Shown here one piece after another: positions 1 to 13,900 of a stretch of DNA of 64,000 nt. The stretch is taken from positions 42,651,116-42,715,115 of the forward strand of contig NC_088301.1 in assembly GCF_032854445.1 (NCBI RefSeq). The letters are read 5' to 3'. The position numbers were made by a program, and so were the translations under genes. The notes beneath the pieces were generated by a model. The model had not been told where the DNA came from, ran no database searches, and saw nothing but the letters and a program-made list of their open reading frames with translations. Position 1 is the stretch's first letter; each line of letters begins with the position of its first letter. Source of the stretch: Liolophura sinensis (lineage: Eukaryota; Mollusca; Polyplacophora; Chitonida; Chitonidae).

Positions 1-1953
1 TTTTACCCAAAAATGAAATAAAATCTATTAAATTATCTTCGTCATTTGATCGTGGATATTGCGAGAAAGAGTCTGCTGTGATATCTGATTGCCTTTACAT
101 GTTTTACATGTACGTAGTCCTAAGTCACAATGTGTTGCATTTTAACTAAAAATATGTGTGGCAAGTGTGCAGTGATTGTTCATAAATCCAGGATAGATTG
201 CCATCATCGAGTTAACAGCTGGGATTTATTAGGTAGATCCCAGTTAAAAGTGAGCTTTATTGGTAGAGCTGTCTATGCCAGATAAGCACAGGGCGCTCTG
301 GGCGACATGTCTTATCAGTGTTTTACAACTGCAGTCATAAAGTTGAGAACTGCAATAGCTGACAAAACCATATATGCAGGTTTTTTTTTTTTTTTAAACT
401 TAGGTGGAGACTTGTGTAACTCGAAGAAATCTATTATATGGCCTGTGAGCAACTCCATGCTGGAAAAGGTCATAATGATGAAATTTGTAGGAAACAGTGA
501 CACAGTGCACCGAATCTTGTTTTCCCAGTACTGGCGATCCAGTACAGTGGTTTAAGAGCATTGTAACTTTGTTTACCATCGATATGAAAATTCATCTCTG
601 GAAATATCTTGTTAATCTTTTACTGAAATTGTTGGGAAACCCAATTATTAGTTTGTATCAGTATGTATGTTGACATGTACATTCTGTCAATTTTAACCTT
701 TTCAACCACTAAAGCACTTATTCAGTGGAATGCATGCAAAAATTTATTATGAAAATGACGCGAAAAATGATCACTTAAGATGCAAACTTCATAAAACCAT
801 GCAAATTATTTCTTTACATTCTATAGTTCTCTCGGAATGTTTCAGAATGCTGGTTGCAGAATTGGTTGAAAATGATTAAAGAATTTAGGGGCCTGTCCTT
901 TGCCTTATTATTTGTGATTGTATGTGAGCCTGTGTAAGGTGCTTCAGGAAGATTGGTCTGTGCACTAATTGGTAGCTCTCATAAAACAGAGTATAATTAT
1001 CACCTCGGGACATGATCCTCCGTTGTGGATGGATCAGTGTTCGTGGCCATGGCACTGGAAACAATCTGTGTGGATGTATGTGCATCACCACAGTAATATC
1101 TAGGGTGTGAATTGTGTGGCATGCTATGAGGTTATTTCGCATTGGCTGTTGCCATCCACATTATTGAAGTGGTGGTTCAGTGTGTTGGAGCTCAGTTGTG
1201 CAATAAATTAGTTTTAGTTGCCATGGAAACCTCCTTTAGTTCAGCTCTCCATGTACATGTATGCAGTTTTGTACCAAGCAGTTAGGACTGCTTTTTTTTG
1301 CTGCTTTAGTGTTCTTATATGTCGTGGTGACAGTTGTGCTTTAGATGGAAAAGCATGATAACCAATCTGTGTTTTAAGCAAAGCCACTTGAAAGACAGGT
1401 ACACAGTACTTCATGCGCAAAATAAGCCAGGTAGCAGGTTTGAGCCCACACCAATGCTTACGTTGATGTGCAGAATGGTACAAACAAACTAAAACACATG
1501 GCAACACCTTTACAGACTATGGTAACAGTTTGGGATTAACCACGATTCTAGGTTTCATCGGATATTTTCTCACTTTTCAACTTGAAACTCTCCTAGAGGT
1601 GCTGCAAAAGTTCTATAAAAAGGTATGAATTTGCTGAATTGTGGGTGCCTGACAATTGTTGCAGTGTTTCATGTTAGAGAGACGTACCATTGTTTATCCC
1701 CTCCTTCCTCCACTCGTACTGAAACAGGATGTGTCCTCTTCACTTGAAACTGCTCTGTGGCTTATTACATGCTTGATCTTGCAACTTGTCATTCTGTGAT
1801 ATTTATGACAGCATTTATACATTCTTATAACAATGGGAGAAATATTTTGAAGACAATTTATGGTAAGCCATGCATTAATTGTTTTGTGAAAATATGATCA
1901 GTACTCTTGAGAGAGATGGCACATGGTATGTATTGTATGCTTTATTTCCACAG
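1..1953 (+). other. CELSR intron (upstream part) with a small TIR element
   Basis: I see no coding exon here. The preceding CELSR exon, which should carry the start of the first visible laminin-G domain, is not recognisable. The only structure found is the TIR element at 699-872. Confidence 0.6.
699..872. mobile_element. Short TIR element (MITE-like), copy 1
   Basis: The segment begins TTTTCAACC and ends GGTTGAAAA, a perfect 9-bp terminal inverted repeat. Its sequence matches 29345-29523 in the same orientation along most of its length, including shared blocks such as TCAACCACTAAAGC and TTATTATGAAAATGA. Two independent copies with the same ends indicate a small non-autonomous DNA element. 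The target-site duplication is unclear. Confidence 0.7.
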
Positions 1954-4900
1954 ACTGCTACTTTGACAGTCGGTGAGGATTGTGACACTGAGGTGTGGAT
2001 TCGTTATGGCCACAAGCTCGGCAATTACACCTGTGCAGTTAGGAAAACATTCCATTTGGAGAAAAGGTAACAGACTTTGTTTCTGTAACATTCAGGTGGC
2101 ATAAAATGTCTTGGCGATTTGTTTTGAAGTTCGGCTACTATTGCCTGCTGTTGTATAAATGATACCATTGTGTACTTTTTATTGTAAGGTAGCCATTGTC
2201 TTCAATATATTATATTATACAGGTATGTTTTGTGAATACTAATTAGATATTTCCTTTGTTTCAGGTGTAATATTGAAACAGAGCCGTGCCATCGACTATT
2301 GGACCTCACAGGTCCATTTCAGATAGGTGGCCTCCCGTCTGTGTCCTCAGACTTCCAGGTGAAAAACAAGCACTTTGAGGGATGTATCAGAGACATTTAC
2401 TTTGATAGAGAACTGTTGGATCTGAATACACCTGTGGCTGACAATGGGACTCAGGAAGGCTGCCCACCAAAACGGTCTTTGTGCCAGTCCTCACCCTGCA
2501 CCCATAGAGGTAAGCTCAATGTTTCTTGTGAGGGTAAATTTAAAATATTTTGTGATAACACAAATGGTTACGTGAAATGTATTCTGAGCAAAAATTGGCG
2601 AGAAACGTTTACAGCCATTATCTCTTGTACAAATGAATGTAGTTTACAAGCTTTTTTGTATGCGTTTTCTGAATGCCTCCATGTAATTATTTATCATTAT
2701 GCAGTACATGTATACAAGTCATATAAGTAGTGTGGAGAGAAGTATGCAGAAAGCACAGATACATATAACATAGTATTAGAAAATTTGGATCTTTGGGTAA
2801 AACTTTGATATTGTAGGACAGGAATATTTCTGAGTAAGTGCCAACACTTTCCTCAAGTTATAAGTGAAACAAGTTCAAAATTTGCCTTAGCTGCGACATC
2901 CAACAAGGTCAATGTTGTGTTGCACTCATACCCCCGTGTGAAGTTCATCGCCCATATTAAAAAATAGAATGCTAATAATTTGACTGACAAATAGATGGAG
3001 TTGTAATTTAAAATGTAAATTAGATATATTCACTTATAAAATGAGTGAAATGAATACAAATGAACGCTAACAGTTGTATGAGGCAATAATGTGCAACAAA
3101 AGCCTTCAGTAGAAAAAAAAAAAAACACGAACAGCTCACCTGCTACCCTGTCGGCAAATTAGAACTTTGTACTTTTGATGTGACTTTTCATATGTTGTTT
3201 GGTTCAAGCTAAACTGAAACAAAGTTTACAACTAGATGTAAGTAGGTAGAACTCAGAATGGTGTTAACAAATCAAATGAAATGCATATCATAAGATTGAA
3301 AAACACAGTCAAATTTATAGATCACCAGTGGACAGAAACTGTTATCTTTTCCTTTCTTGTGATGTGATTTTCTATATTTTGGTGTTGAACTTTACATTAT
3401 GACCTTCTCCCATGTTCTGGGCATTCCGTTGATTGTGTCACACGGTCTCTTCATTAAGGTCCTGGGTACGCTTCTCTGGCTAAGTACTGTGGCTAAAGAG
3501 CATTGAGCCATCAGCCACTTTTCCACTGGGCATGACTCACATTCTTAGTTAAGGGTGTGGGAGGGGGATATTAAGAGCATTGTGAAGTATGGCAACAAAG
3601 GCCATTAAAACATAGTTGAAGATGTATGGTGTCTTCATTATTGTTAATTTGGCACCAATCTGAGTCTTTGTAGGGAAGGGAACTTGCTGAATTACATCAT
3701 ATTAAATGGATTATTATAGCAGGCTTTTATGTCAAAGTCCAGTTGAGAAATCGCTTCCTTCATGTTGCCATTGGGATGTGGGGTGAAAAGTTTGATAAAA
3801 AACGTACATCATAAAGGCTTATGTGAAATGCAAATCTTTTTGACCATCTCTCTGTTTTTTTTGTCGTTTGTAGAATTTCTAAAATTTAAAAAGTCACAAG
3901 ATCAGTGTAGTGTGTGATTAAGTGAGGGAAGTATTTTTTCTCACCATATGAACTGTGAAGAATACCCATTAACATATGAGATGTTATCTTGCAACTTGCT
4001 CCATGAGGTGTGGGACTGGACATGGACTGAGAGAGTCCTTTTCTATCTCCTAATCATAAATCAGTGCTCAGAGTTATATGAAGAGGGTGTCTGACTTTGT
4101 GATGGTTATGGCTTTGGGAAAAAAAAAAAAAAAACTCATCAGGGCATTATTGTTGATATGATAGGTGTGAAAATATAAACATAGTTGTTGAAGACTGTTG
4201 GCTTATGGAGCTGCAGAATTTGTAAAGCTGAGGGCCTTCATAAACTTACTGTATGTTACATGTATGTTGTTAAATTTTGTGTGAAGTGAATATTGGGCTA
4301 ATTGTTTAAATTCTATTAACTGGGGTTTTGCTATGATGCATTTCTATCAGCTAACTTTTTTATTTGCTCCATATTTCACACTCCATTAACTGCCCTTCAG
4401 CTGTTGACACACTTCAGTGATTTTCTTTTCCAGTTATTAATGTGCATTTACTCTACTGGTATCTTATCTGAATATTTCATAAAACTTGTGTTGTAAATAA
4501 GGTGATCACAGTACCTTAACTGTCAGATATCATAGCTTGACCCAGAGATACTGGGATAACCCTGCCCTCATTCTATTGCAGTTTGCAAATGTCAGAGAGA
4601 CTAATGATAAAGATTTAATTTGAAGCTGCTGTAAATTTATGATGGGTACATGTATAGACAGTTATTGTTAAATCTTAGATAAAACTTGCAGCAAAAGTGC
4701 AAAAATGTTCTTTGTAGTTATCACTACTTACATGATTGAGTGCAAGGTATTCTAAACATGCGTCTTGATTAGCTTATACTATTCATGTGGTGCGTGATAT
4801 GTGCAATGGTGGGTCTGCAAGTGGTGGGTTCACGCAACTTTAATAATCTGAGGTAATTGTTTTAGTCTTAGTAAAGGAGAAGAAAATTTAAATACCATTG

Positions 4901-7900
4901 AAAAGAGTATGCTTTTCCTCGAAGGTGCATGCCATAAAAAAAATTCTAATACGTAATTCAAGTTGATAAATTATAAATAAAGTCAGCGGCAAAATCCACT
5001 GTGGGCGACTCGATTTTGCCGAAGAACTAGTCCTGAAGTCTTATGTGTTAATAGGAGAATTGCCATTGGAAACCGCTGAAGTGCAGTTCGTACATTTCCG
5101 GTAGAACTCTTCTTCCCTGAAGGTAGCAAACAGTACAGTTCGTTTTCTGCTTGACGGTCAGGAAACCAGAATGTTGGACGTAGGTTCCAAGTTTACACGA
5201 ACAGGCTGGCAGTTTTAACAACTCTCATTGGCCAAGGGGAAACACACCTCCACCATAAATTACAGGGTTTTAAAGATGGAGGACTTGATGGACTCATAGA
5301 TTTTGGCCAGCCTTGCTGTTTTCAGGCTTTACATGTATGGTGAGAAAAAATGGCAAAATTATGCAGCAGGCACCACCAGATAGAAAAAAAATGTGCCCTT
5401 TTCAGCCTATAGTGTCATGGTTTTAGGTTTTCTTCTCCTTTAAAAGTGAACATTTACCTGTATGTAGATGTATTATTATGACTCATGCATTTGTAATATA
5501 GTTGTAGCTTATCAACTTATTCATCATATGTTCAGCATGGATAGGCCCTTTAGTAAATATGTAATAAACACTTCTCTTTATATTTCTGAAGACAGCAAAT
5601 AAACATTTTAGAGAGAAATTAGTTTCTAGTATCTCAGCTGTACTGAATTCTGATGCCATTTGTTTGTCAAGGATTTTAGAATGTGTTTGGATTGGTTTGG
5701 ACCAAAATTAGATTTCAAAATAATCCAAATGAATTATAATTTCTCTCACATTGTGATGTGGGTAGATTTTACATGGATGCATGTTAAATAGAGATGGCTG
5801 TACCAGTGGGGAGGGGATGGGATACAATTTGGAGAGTTAAGATGGTATACTTTGAAAGATCTCACCCTGGTATTATATAAAATATAGTTTAGAAAATTGT
5901 GATAGCCAATATCTGTTGAGTCTTCATTTGTTACACCTGATTTGTGGTGACAAAAGAAAATACAAATGAAGTTGTCCCTTAGTTCTTGCAAAGTTTCACC
6001 CGATTACATGTGTATCTTCTTTTACCAGGTACATGCAGGGAAGGATGGGGTACCTACATCTGTGAATGTCCTCCTCGGACAGGTGGTAAAGATTGCAGCC
6101 AAGGTGAACAGAAATGCTCAAATTGAAATTCATGTTTGGCAATATCTTACGTTAGATTTGCATTTTAAAAATTTCAACGAGATTTTCATTTTATCAATTT
6201 CACCTTTCTGTTCTTTCTGTTAGTCCTGTCATTAAATAATTCACGTGCAGAAGTAGCATTCTGTGTTGCATGAACTGTCTCTGTAGTACTCATCAGGAAC
6301 AGTTTTATGCTTAAGTATATGTACCTATATACAGTATTAATATGCAAAAATTAATGGTAAGATATATGTGATAACTGTTCATACAGTTTCTTATTTGATC
6401 CATCAATCAAATTTTGTTGTGATTTCGTCTTCAGAAATTGAGCTGCCTTATACATTCCGTGGAGATGGCTACATGATGTTCAAGCCGGCCAGCGAAGCAG
6501 TGCAATTTGTCTGGTACAATGGTATCGCATTCCGCACACGGGCACACAGTGGGATTCTTATGTCTGTCCAGGTTAGAAGCAGCAAGAAGATCCAACTGGA
6601 GGTACGGGAGTGCTGTTATGGTACCAATGTTTTATGTATATTAACATAAAGATACACAAAAAAATAAATTTCATTAACAGTGAATGAAATGTAGATTTTT
6701 GTATTGAAGATATGGGCATTGGTAAGTATACATGGCGAAAGTCACTTTTGAATTTGTTACTCATTTTGCCTGATTCTGTGGGTTCTTACAAAGGTGTGTT
6801 GAAGTTTGTTTGAAAGTTGTGATGATATCCTTCTGGAAAAATGTGAGATTCAGCAACAAAATGTAACATTTACTAGCCTCCAAAATACAAGATTCTGTGT
6901 AACAATTATAGGTTATTTTGCTACAATCCTTAAATTATCTAGTGAATACTTAACTATTTGCCTGACAAACATATTGTCTTGTAAAATAATAACGGGAATG
7001 AAGGTTGCTTGTTAATGATCATACTAAGTACTGTGTTGTAGATCAAGGATGGATTTGTGTCTTACACATTTGACACACTATCTGTTGTTTTGGACAAACT
7101 TCGGGTGAACGATGGGAAGTGGCATTATGTGGTGGCCAGATGGTCTGAGGGGCAGCTTATTTTCAGTCTGGACTACGGTGTGATACAGGTGAGAATGGTG
7201 TCAGGTGTGGAAATATTTCACCTATTTGTCTTTTCTATAAAGATACATCAGGCCCCTGAGGTAAATGTAGCTCTTGGCTTGTTCCATGTTAAAAGAGTTA
7301 ATGTGATGTTTGTGAAAAGAAGCCACAGAGATGTAATCAGTTGTTTTAGAGATAAGAAATTATTCATTTAGCACTTGAAGTTTAGTGTTGTTTGAAATTG
7401 TTCATTTAACAGTTACTCAATCAGTTTAACGTTCTAGGATAAATATCAGAGAAGAATGTAATTAAACCTTGGTAAAAGCTGCACATTTTGAATCTTGCCA
7501 TTTTCTAACTAGTTTTTACCTCCACAGAAAACCATCAAAGTGACAACTTTAACCCTAGGGATTCTGGTGGAGAATGTCTTTGTTGGTGGCCTTGATAAGT
7601 CTGTTCCGAATTTGAGTGGATTTGTGGGTTGTCTGAAGGTAGGTACTCGAAACATCTAAAAAGCTCTTTAAGCGATAAGTGACATTCTGGAATCCATTCA
7701 GGCTGTGTAAGGTTGCTTTCCTTGAACTGAAACCCAGTTTACTCCAGCCATAAATCTGAAAGCCAATATGTAAATAAAATATTCTTGAGCATTTTGTATA
7801 AAATCAGTCAAGTAAGCAATAAAACACAAGAATGTCTTTTGTGTAAAATTTTAATTCTGCACTATTGATCTATGATTTGATGGCAAAAAATGCTTTTTTT

Positions 7901-10900
7901 GTGTGGGTTTTTTTTAATTGGCTTATTTGAGGTCATTTCAGCAACTTTCTGTGTGTTTTGTTGCAGAATGTGGTATTGGGAAGCACAGAGCGCTCAACGT
8001 TGAGTGGTGGATCCAAGTCTAACATTGTGGAAGGTTGCAATGTGCAGGATGCTTGTAACTCTGATCCATGCAGTCATGGCCAGTGTGTAGATGAGTGGGG
8101 GAAACATTCCTGTCAGTGTTCCAAAGGTGAGAAAAGTTATTAGGCCTGTGGTATATACATGTATCTACAAGTCTGACAGAAAAAATAAATTTTTTTATTT
8201 GTGAGTTGTGAGGTATGGTAGAATTCTGTCCTGTTGTGTTATAAGACTGTATAATGAATGGCACTAGTAGGTGACATACAGTATCAATAGATAGTATCTG
8301 GTGAAAAGTATACAGTAAAACTGTAAATGGTTGAAGGTTTGTAATAGAAATAAGGTGAATTTTTATGGGAGGGATTTAAACCATTTGTTCATGGGTTTCA
8401 GGCCGGATGGGTCCAGAGTGTGGACACATCTGTGATGATTACAACCCTTGTCGCCACTACGCCGAATGTCAGCGCTCTCTCACCATGGGAGCATCCCAGT
8501 CATATAGCTGTGAGTGCGGCGCCTTGCAATCTGGGAAGTACTGTGAGATCCGCGCCCAGCAGCCGTGTCCTGCCTCCTGGTGGGGCTCCCCAATTTGTGG
8601 ACCATGCAACTGCCCAACAGAGCGAGGCTTCAAACCTTCCTGCAACAAGACGACTGGCCTCTGCACATGCAAGGTGAGGAATTGAAGATATGCTGGTTGA
8701 AGTGAATCTGAAAGTAGTGGTGAGCCTAACAAAATTTTAGGTGTTCTTTCTACCTTTTTAAAGGTTTGAGTAAATGCGTTGACTATTCTTTGCCATTTTG
8801 TCAGGTGAACCATTACAAACCGAAAGGCAGCAATACTTGTTATCCTTGTGATTGCAATTACCCTGGTGGGGCTAGAGGACTCTCTTGTCATCCAGAATCT
8901 GGACAGTGTCCTTGTAAAAGTGGGATTCAAGGCCGTCGGTGTGACCTCTGTGAGGATCCTTTTGCTGAGATCAGGAATGGTGGCTGTGAAAGTAAGCTTG
9001 ATTTAACAAATTCATATTGGTACATCTAAATGGTTGTACTCATCGTTTGGTGACTTACCTGTACCCTTGATTGAATATTTATCTTGGATCATTTTATGTT
9101 GAAAAAGCTAAGTACATCTATGTAGATATTATGATGTACAGACTTCAGATTACTCTATTTCACCAAATGTTTGGGTGCTGCAAATGCACTTTCAGAAGTA
9201 TATAAATGCCTTAAAATGATGCTTAAGATTTTCGGGTAAGAAATTATTCAGACTTCACAACAAACTCTTAAGTAGCCCTTTAAGGTGTATCATTGTATAT
9301 TTTCATTTTCCTATTGAAAAGCATTACCTGTAACATGTTGACACCTGTGTTGATTTTAGGTGTTAAACAGTTTGATTCCTGCCCAAGATCTTACCACAGT
9401 CAAGTCTGGTGGGATCGCACCTTGTTCAACCGCACTGCTGTTCAGGACTGCCCCGAGGACAAGGATGGGAGCATTCCTTATGGTAAGTTCTTTTTATCAC
9501 GGCTTTATCTGACCATGGGAAAGGTCTTGCCAGGAATAGATATATGGAGTTCAAGTAATCACAGTACAGCCCAAGCTATAAGTCAATTGTTTACTGCTCT
9601 ACTGACGTGGAACAAACCCTCTACTGGGCTATGTCGGAGACCTGCTGACACGTACAGGATTAATATCGGAAAGTGTGAATATAGTTCTGACATCGGCCTA
9701 TCCTAGTTTGCAAGGGAAGGTGCAGTACCCATGGTTCAGCTATTTGAACATATACTAGCCGTGAAGAGTGGAAAATTTATCTTGCAATATATAACCTACC
9801 TCTGCACAACAAAATCAGATCATCAACTTGATTAAGGGGGTAAATATGCCATCAAAGCCTCAGATTGGTGTCGACGCTTGGCACATTAATTTTGATATAC
9901 ATTTATATTATACCATGTAAAACCATGCGACAGATATTTTATAGTAAAGTGGCCAAATCTTCGCATAAATTTCACAAACCAACACAACTTGCTCGTGAAT
10001 GTGCAGTAGCGTGCGCTTCCCGTCTATAACCTCGCCCCAAGACTGGTGGACAACACTCTCCTGTGACTGCACGCTCATGTCTTACCATTTGTCACGTTTG
10101 TATAAAGGTGACGTCTAAATGACATCATGTATTCATATCACGGCAAGGATTGTGTCAGCCTCATGTCAAAAGAACAAAAAAAAAAATATAACCCAAAACA
10201 CGTATGTTCGTGTCAGAATCGGGCATCTTCACTGTATGCTACTTCCGGTGGATGGACATGTAGACCGAGCCAAAGCTACTGCTGTTTTCAACAAATAACC
10301 CAAAATGGTTGGTGTATTTTCTTTGATCTGACTGGTGGGTTTACAAAGTTTTCAAGATTAGCCTACATCATTGATTGTCTATACAGACTTGCTTATTTGC
10401 TGACCAAATTGCCACTCAGGGAGATGTACAGAAGAGTGATTTACACAGAAACAGTGAATTTAGCCCAAGCAGCCAGGTTTGAGAGGTTAATTTCTTCCTT
10501 CTGTTCACAATTTTCAAAACCATTCACTGACAGTGTAATTTAGTTAATAAAGTCTGACACTTGAGGATATTATTCATACTCTATGATACTTACAAATATT
10601 TTATTTAAGCCTGGTATTTAGATAGATATCTGTCTTAATCCCAGATTAATCCTACAATAATCTGCTTTGCTGTTGCTGCCTATTAAACACCCATGATATT
10701 TTTTCACACAAGTACAGTGAATGCCAAAACAATACTTGTCAAACTGAAAAAAAAACAAAAAACATAATCATATGTTTATTGATACACACATAAGCTATTC
10801 AAGTTCACAGATATATTTTGACAGGCCTATCTGAATTCATCTGGGTGTTGGTTCAAATCCTGTATGGTTAAGCATAAATTAACAGAGTAGAATGAATTTC

Positions 10901-13900
10901 ATGAAGGCATTTTGTAGTCAGTCAGAAAAGAAAAGGCACACTATGTCTGATAAGACAAACATTCGAATAAAGTGTATTGGTGCAAATGAATCATTTTTTC
11001 CTTCATGCGTTTGCTTTGTGGGTACTTTTCATACATGGTTTTGTACAAACTACAAATTCTCCACAGTCACATTATCAAAATCTAACTTGTCCTGTATCAT
11101 GTTTTTTATTTTGTACCACTTCTGTGCATGTAATTCATTTGTAATACAGCCTTGTTTTTGTTGCATGACGTGTTAGTATCAAAGTGTCAATTTGGTTTTC
11201 TAAATCACTGAGTGGCAGATAATTTTTCACTGGCAAATGACTCCCACAACAAGGAAGAAACAAAAGATATTTGGCCATCTTGTTATGGGCCAGTTATAGC
11301 AGTCGTGGTGATCCATTACAAATCTTGCATGGACTCACTCTTAAGTCACTACTTAAAAGAAGATTGCCACTTTCAGATCAAAAATACACACATCAGATGT
11401 TTAACTTTAGTTTCATGTATTTCAAAAGTCTTTTAAAAATCATTCTAACAAAGAACTATATTTTCCGTCATCAACTTTCCACAGCCAGCGCGTAGGCCTA
11501 CCACATCAGCGATATGTGATCATTCAGTGGACATGTCACTGACTCCGCAGGTGACTGTCTACAAGCCCTCTACAAACCCTCCTGGATCGCGCTAATCTGC
11601 TGCCTAGTTTTGATTTTACAGTTTTAGCCTGAGCTGTACTATAAATAAATTGTTTCCATATAAACTTAAACTGGGCAACAGAAGAACTTTATAGTAAGGT
11701 TGTTTTCAGTATTTAATTCCTTATAACGCTATGTTAGATATGCTTGGACATGAAAAGGATTTTTATGCAATGAATGTTGATGTGTTTTAAAGGGAGACCA
11801 CAGCGATAATGCAAAATTGGCAATGGAAAATGGCAAAATTGCAGTTGTGCACGTAATTTTCCTTTTGCATAGGTGATGCCAAGCGCTTCTGTTCTCGTAA
11901 TGGTTGGTTAGAGCCTGATCTCTTCAACTGCACATCTGAGAAGTTCATGGGCCTCCAGAGACAGGTGAGGAGCATGGCATGAGCTGATAGTGATAATGAA
12001 AACCTGTTCTTTTTTCACCACTTACAATTAAAGCACCTTTGCCGAACTGTGTATCCATTATTACTCCTATGTGAATGACATATTTGTTGCTTGATTTGGT
12101 CGTTTGTGACTTCTGAGCTCTTTTTGTCCCTACACTCAGAAAAGTAGGCTTGCTGTGAAACAATATTAAACAAAACGGAGTGTCCCAACCTCTTGCTTCA
12201 GCTAAGATCATCATATCTGTTGTGATATTATAATCAGCTTTGTGATCAATAATAGGCACCTGTACTGGTTTTCAGTTGGGGCAGTTAGCAGCAGGTGTCA
12301 ATACCTTTCTTGCCAAGACGACTGTGTCCAAACTGGCCAACATCTCCGGATCTGTGGACGTCATGTATGGCAACGACATCTACCTGACTTACCTGTCCCT
12401 AAAGACAATCCTAAGCCATGAAAACCAGCAGCAGGGACTTAATCTGACCAGTGAACGAGACCGACAATTTATTCCTGTGAGTACATACTACGGCTACCAC
12501 ATGCAGATGGCCCTACCAAGAACTTAAAAGGAAAAGTGTATTCATGTCAAAATTTCATAGTTTGAATAAGATTTTGATTAGTTCCATCTTAATTGTCTCT
12601 TATTTGTCTCATTTGTATTTTAATATGTGGAAGTTGATGTTTCTCTCAGAACTTTCTAGCTGTAGCTCGTAAACCTTTTGCCCATAGTTTGATAGTGTTT
12701 AATTAGCATGTTTTATTTGCTTCACCTTGGTAGAACATCCTGAGCACACTGAGCAGAATGTATGACCCAAAGACCAAAGGTTACTGGGACCAGATCCATA
12801 GAATGTCAGGTGGTGCCATAGAGCTGATGTGGATGATGGAGGAGTATCTGTCCACACTAGCCAGTTCCATGGCAACCGCTCACACCTGGCCTTTTGATGT
12901 TGTCTCCGACTGCATAGGTAAAAGACATCCTCCACAGCGATATTTTGTATGGGTTTAATGATGAAGTAAATAAAATATGAACTGATTATGTTATTCTTAT
13001 AGTTAATCTGACATTGTAGTAGATGTTGTCCAAAAGCCAGAAGCCATGATTTATCCTTGTATAGATAGGTCTCATATATTGCATATAATCCACTCCTGTG
13101 GAACTCACAAACAGATATATTTATATATATATATCAAAACATACCTGCACGCCAGTTCACCACAGTCACTCCGGATCCTCTCATTAATGTGATAGGATTT
13201 GAGTGCATGTCCAGCTCATGCTGGCTTCCTCTCCAGGCATACGTGGGAAGGTCTGCAGCAAGCTGCGGATGGTCGTTGGTTTTCCTGGGCTCTGCCTGGT
13301 TTCCTTTCACCATAATGCTAGCTGCCGTTGCATAAGTCAAATATTTTTAAATATGGCTTAAATAATACCGTAAAACACCAATCCGGTTCAAATTTTTGCT
13401 CTCACAAATTCGGTAGGGTTGGTTACTCTGCACGTTTCTTCCAACCTTATCAGCTGAACATCTATGGAATATATAAAAGAAAAATAAAATGGTTTTTTTA
13501 TGCTTCTTTATTTAGTGCTTGCAGTGGATACAATCAAAAATCCAAACTCCACTAAAGAACGGATACCAAAGTACAACAACATTGTTCAGAAGGAAAACAT
13601 GTTTGATAAGCTGACGTACATCACTTTACCAGCATCCATTATCCCAACCACAGCAGCAAAAGGTCAGTGTTTCCCTTCCTATCTCTTTAATCGCTTTATC
13701 CTGTTTGTGTCTTTATGGTTGATTTAAAGAGATGAGCGATTGAAAGGTTTTTTTTTTTTTAAATTTGATTTGCACTAGTTATGGGTTCCATAATTATTAC
13801 TCAACATGGTATGGTTGCAATGATGTGGTTGAACTGCTGCAAGTGTGGCATTAAACGTATTTTGTTTGTTCTCTCATTCATTGTTACACAAGCATGATTG

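Larger units (their letters stand above)
1954..9482 (+). other. CELSR: CELSR extracellular modules: LamG, EGF, LamG, EGF, laminin-EGF, HRM start
   Basis: Exons 1-2 hold the end of a laminin-G domain (DCDTEVWIRYGHKLGNYTC, then LDLTGPFQIGGLP and GCIRDIYFD). EGF cysteines follow at the end of exon 2 and in exon 3 (CREGWGTYICECPP). Exons 4-7 give a second laminin-G domain (LPYTFRGDGYMMF, KWHYVVARWSEGQL, VFVGGLD, GFVGCLK). An EGF module spans exons 7-8 (CNSDPCSHGQC, with a later ECGALQSGKYCE). A laminin-type EGF module follows (CGPCNCPTERG through CDLCEDPFAEI, exons 8-9). Exon 10 opens the hormone-receptor motif (SYHSQVWWDRT, CPEDKDGSIPYG). These domains serve adhesion and structure. N-linked glycosylation sequons are present (NYT, NRT). 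Confidence 0.93.

Noticed and set aside
10127..10543. 138-codon open frame in the CELSR HRM intron
   Set aside because: No recognisable domain, no splice context and no homologue known to me. It lies wholly inside an intron and probably reflects old transposon sequence or chance.
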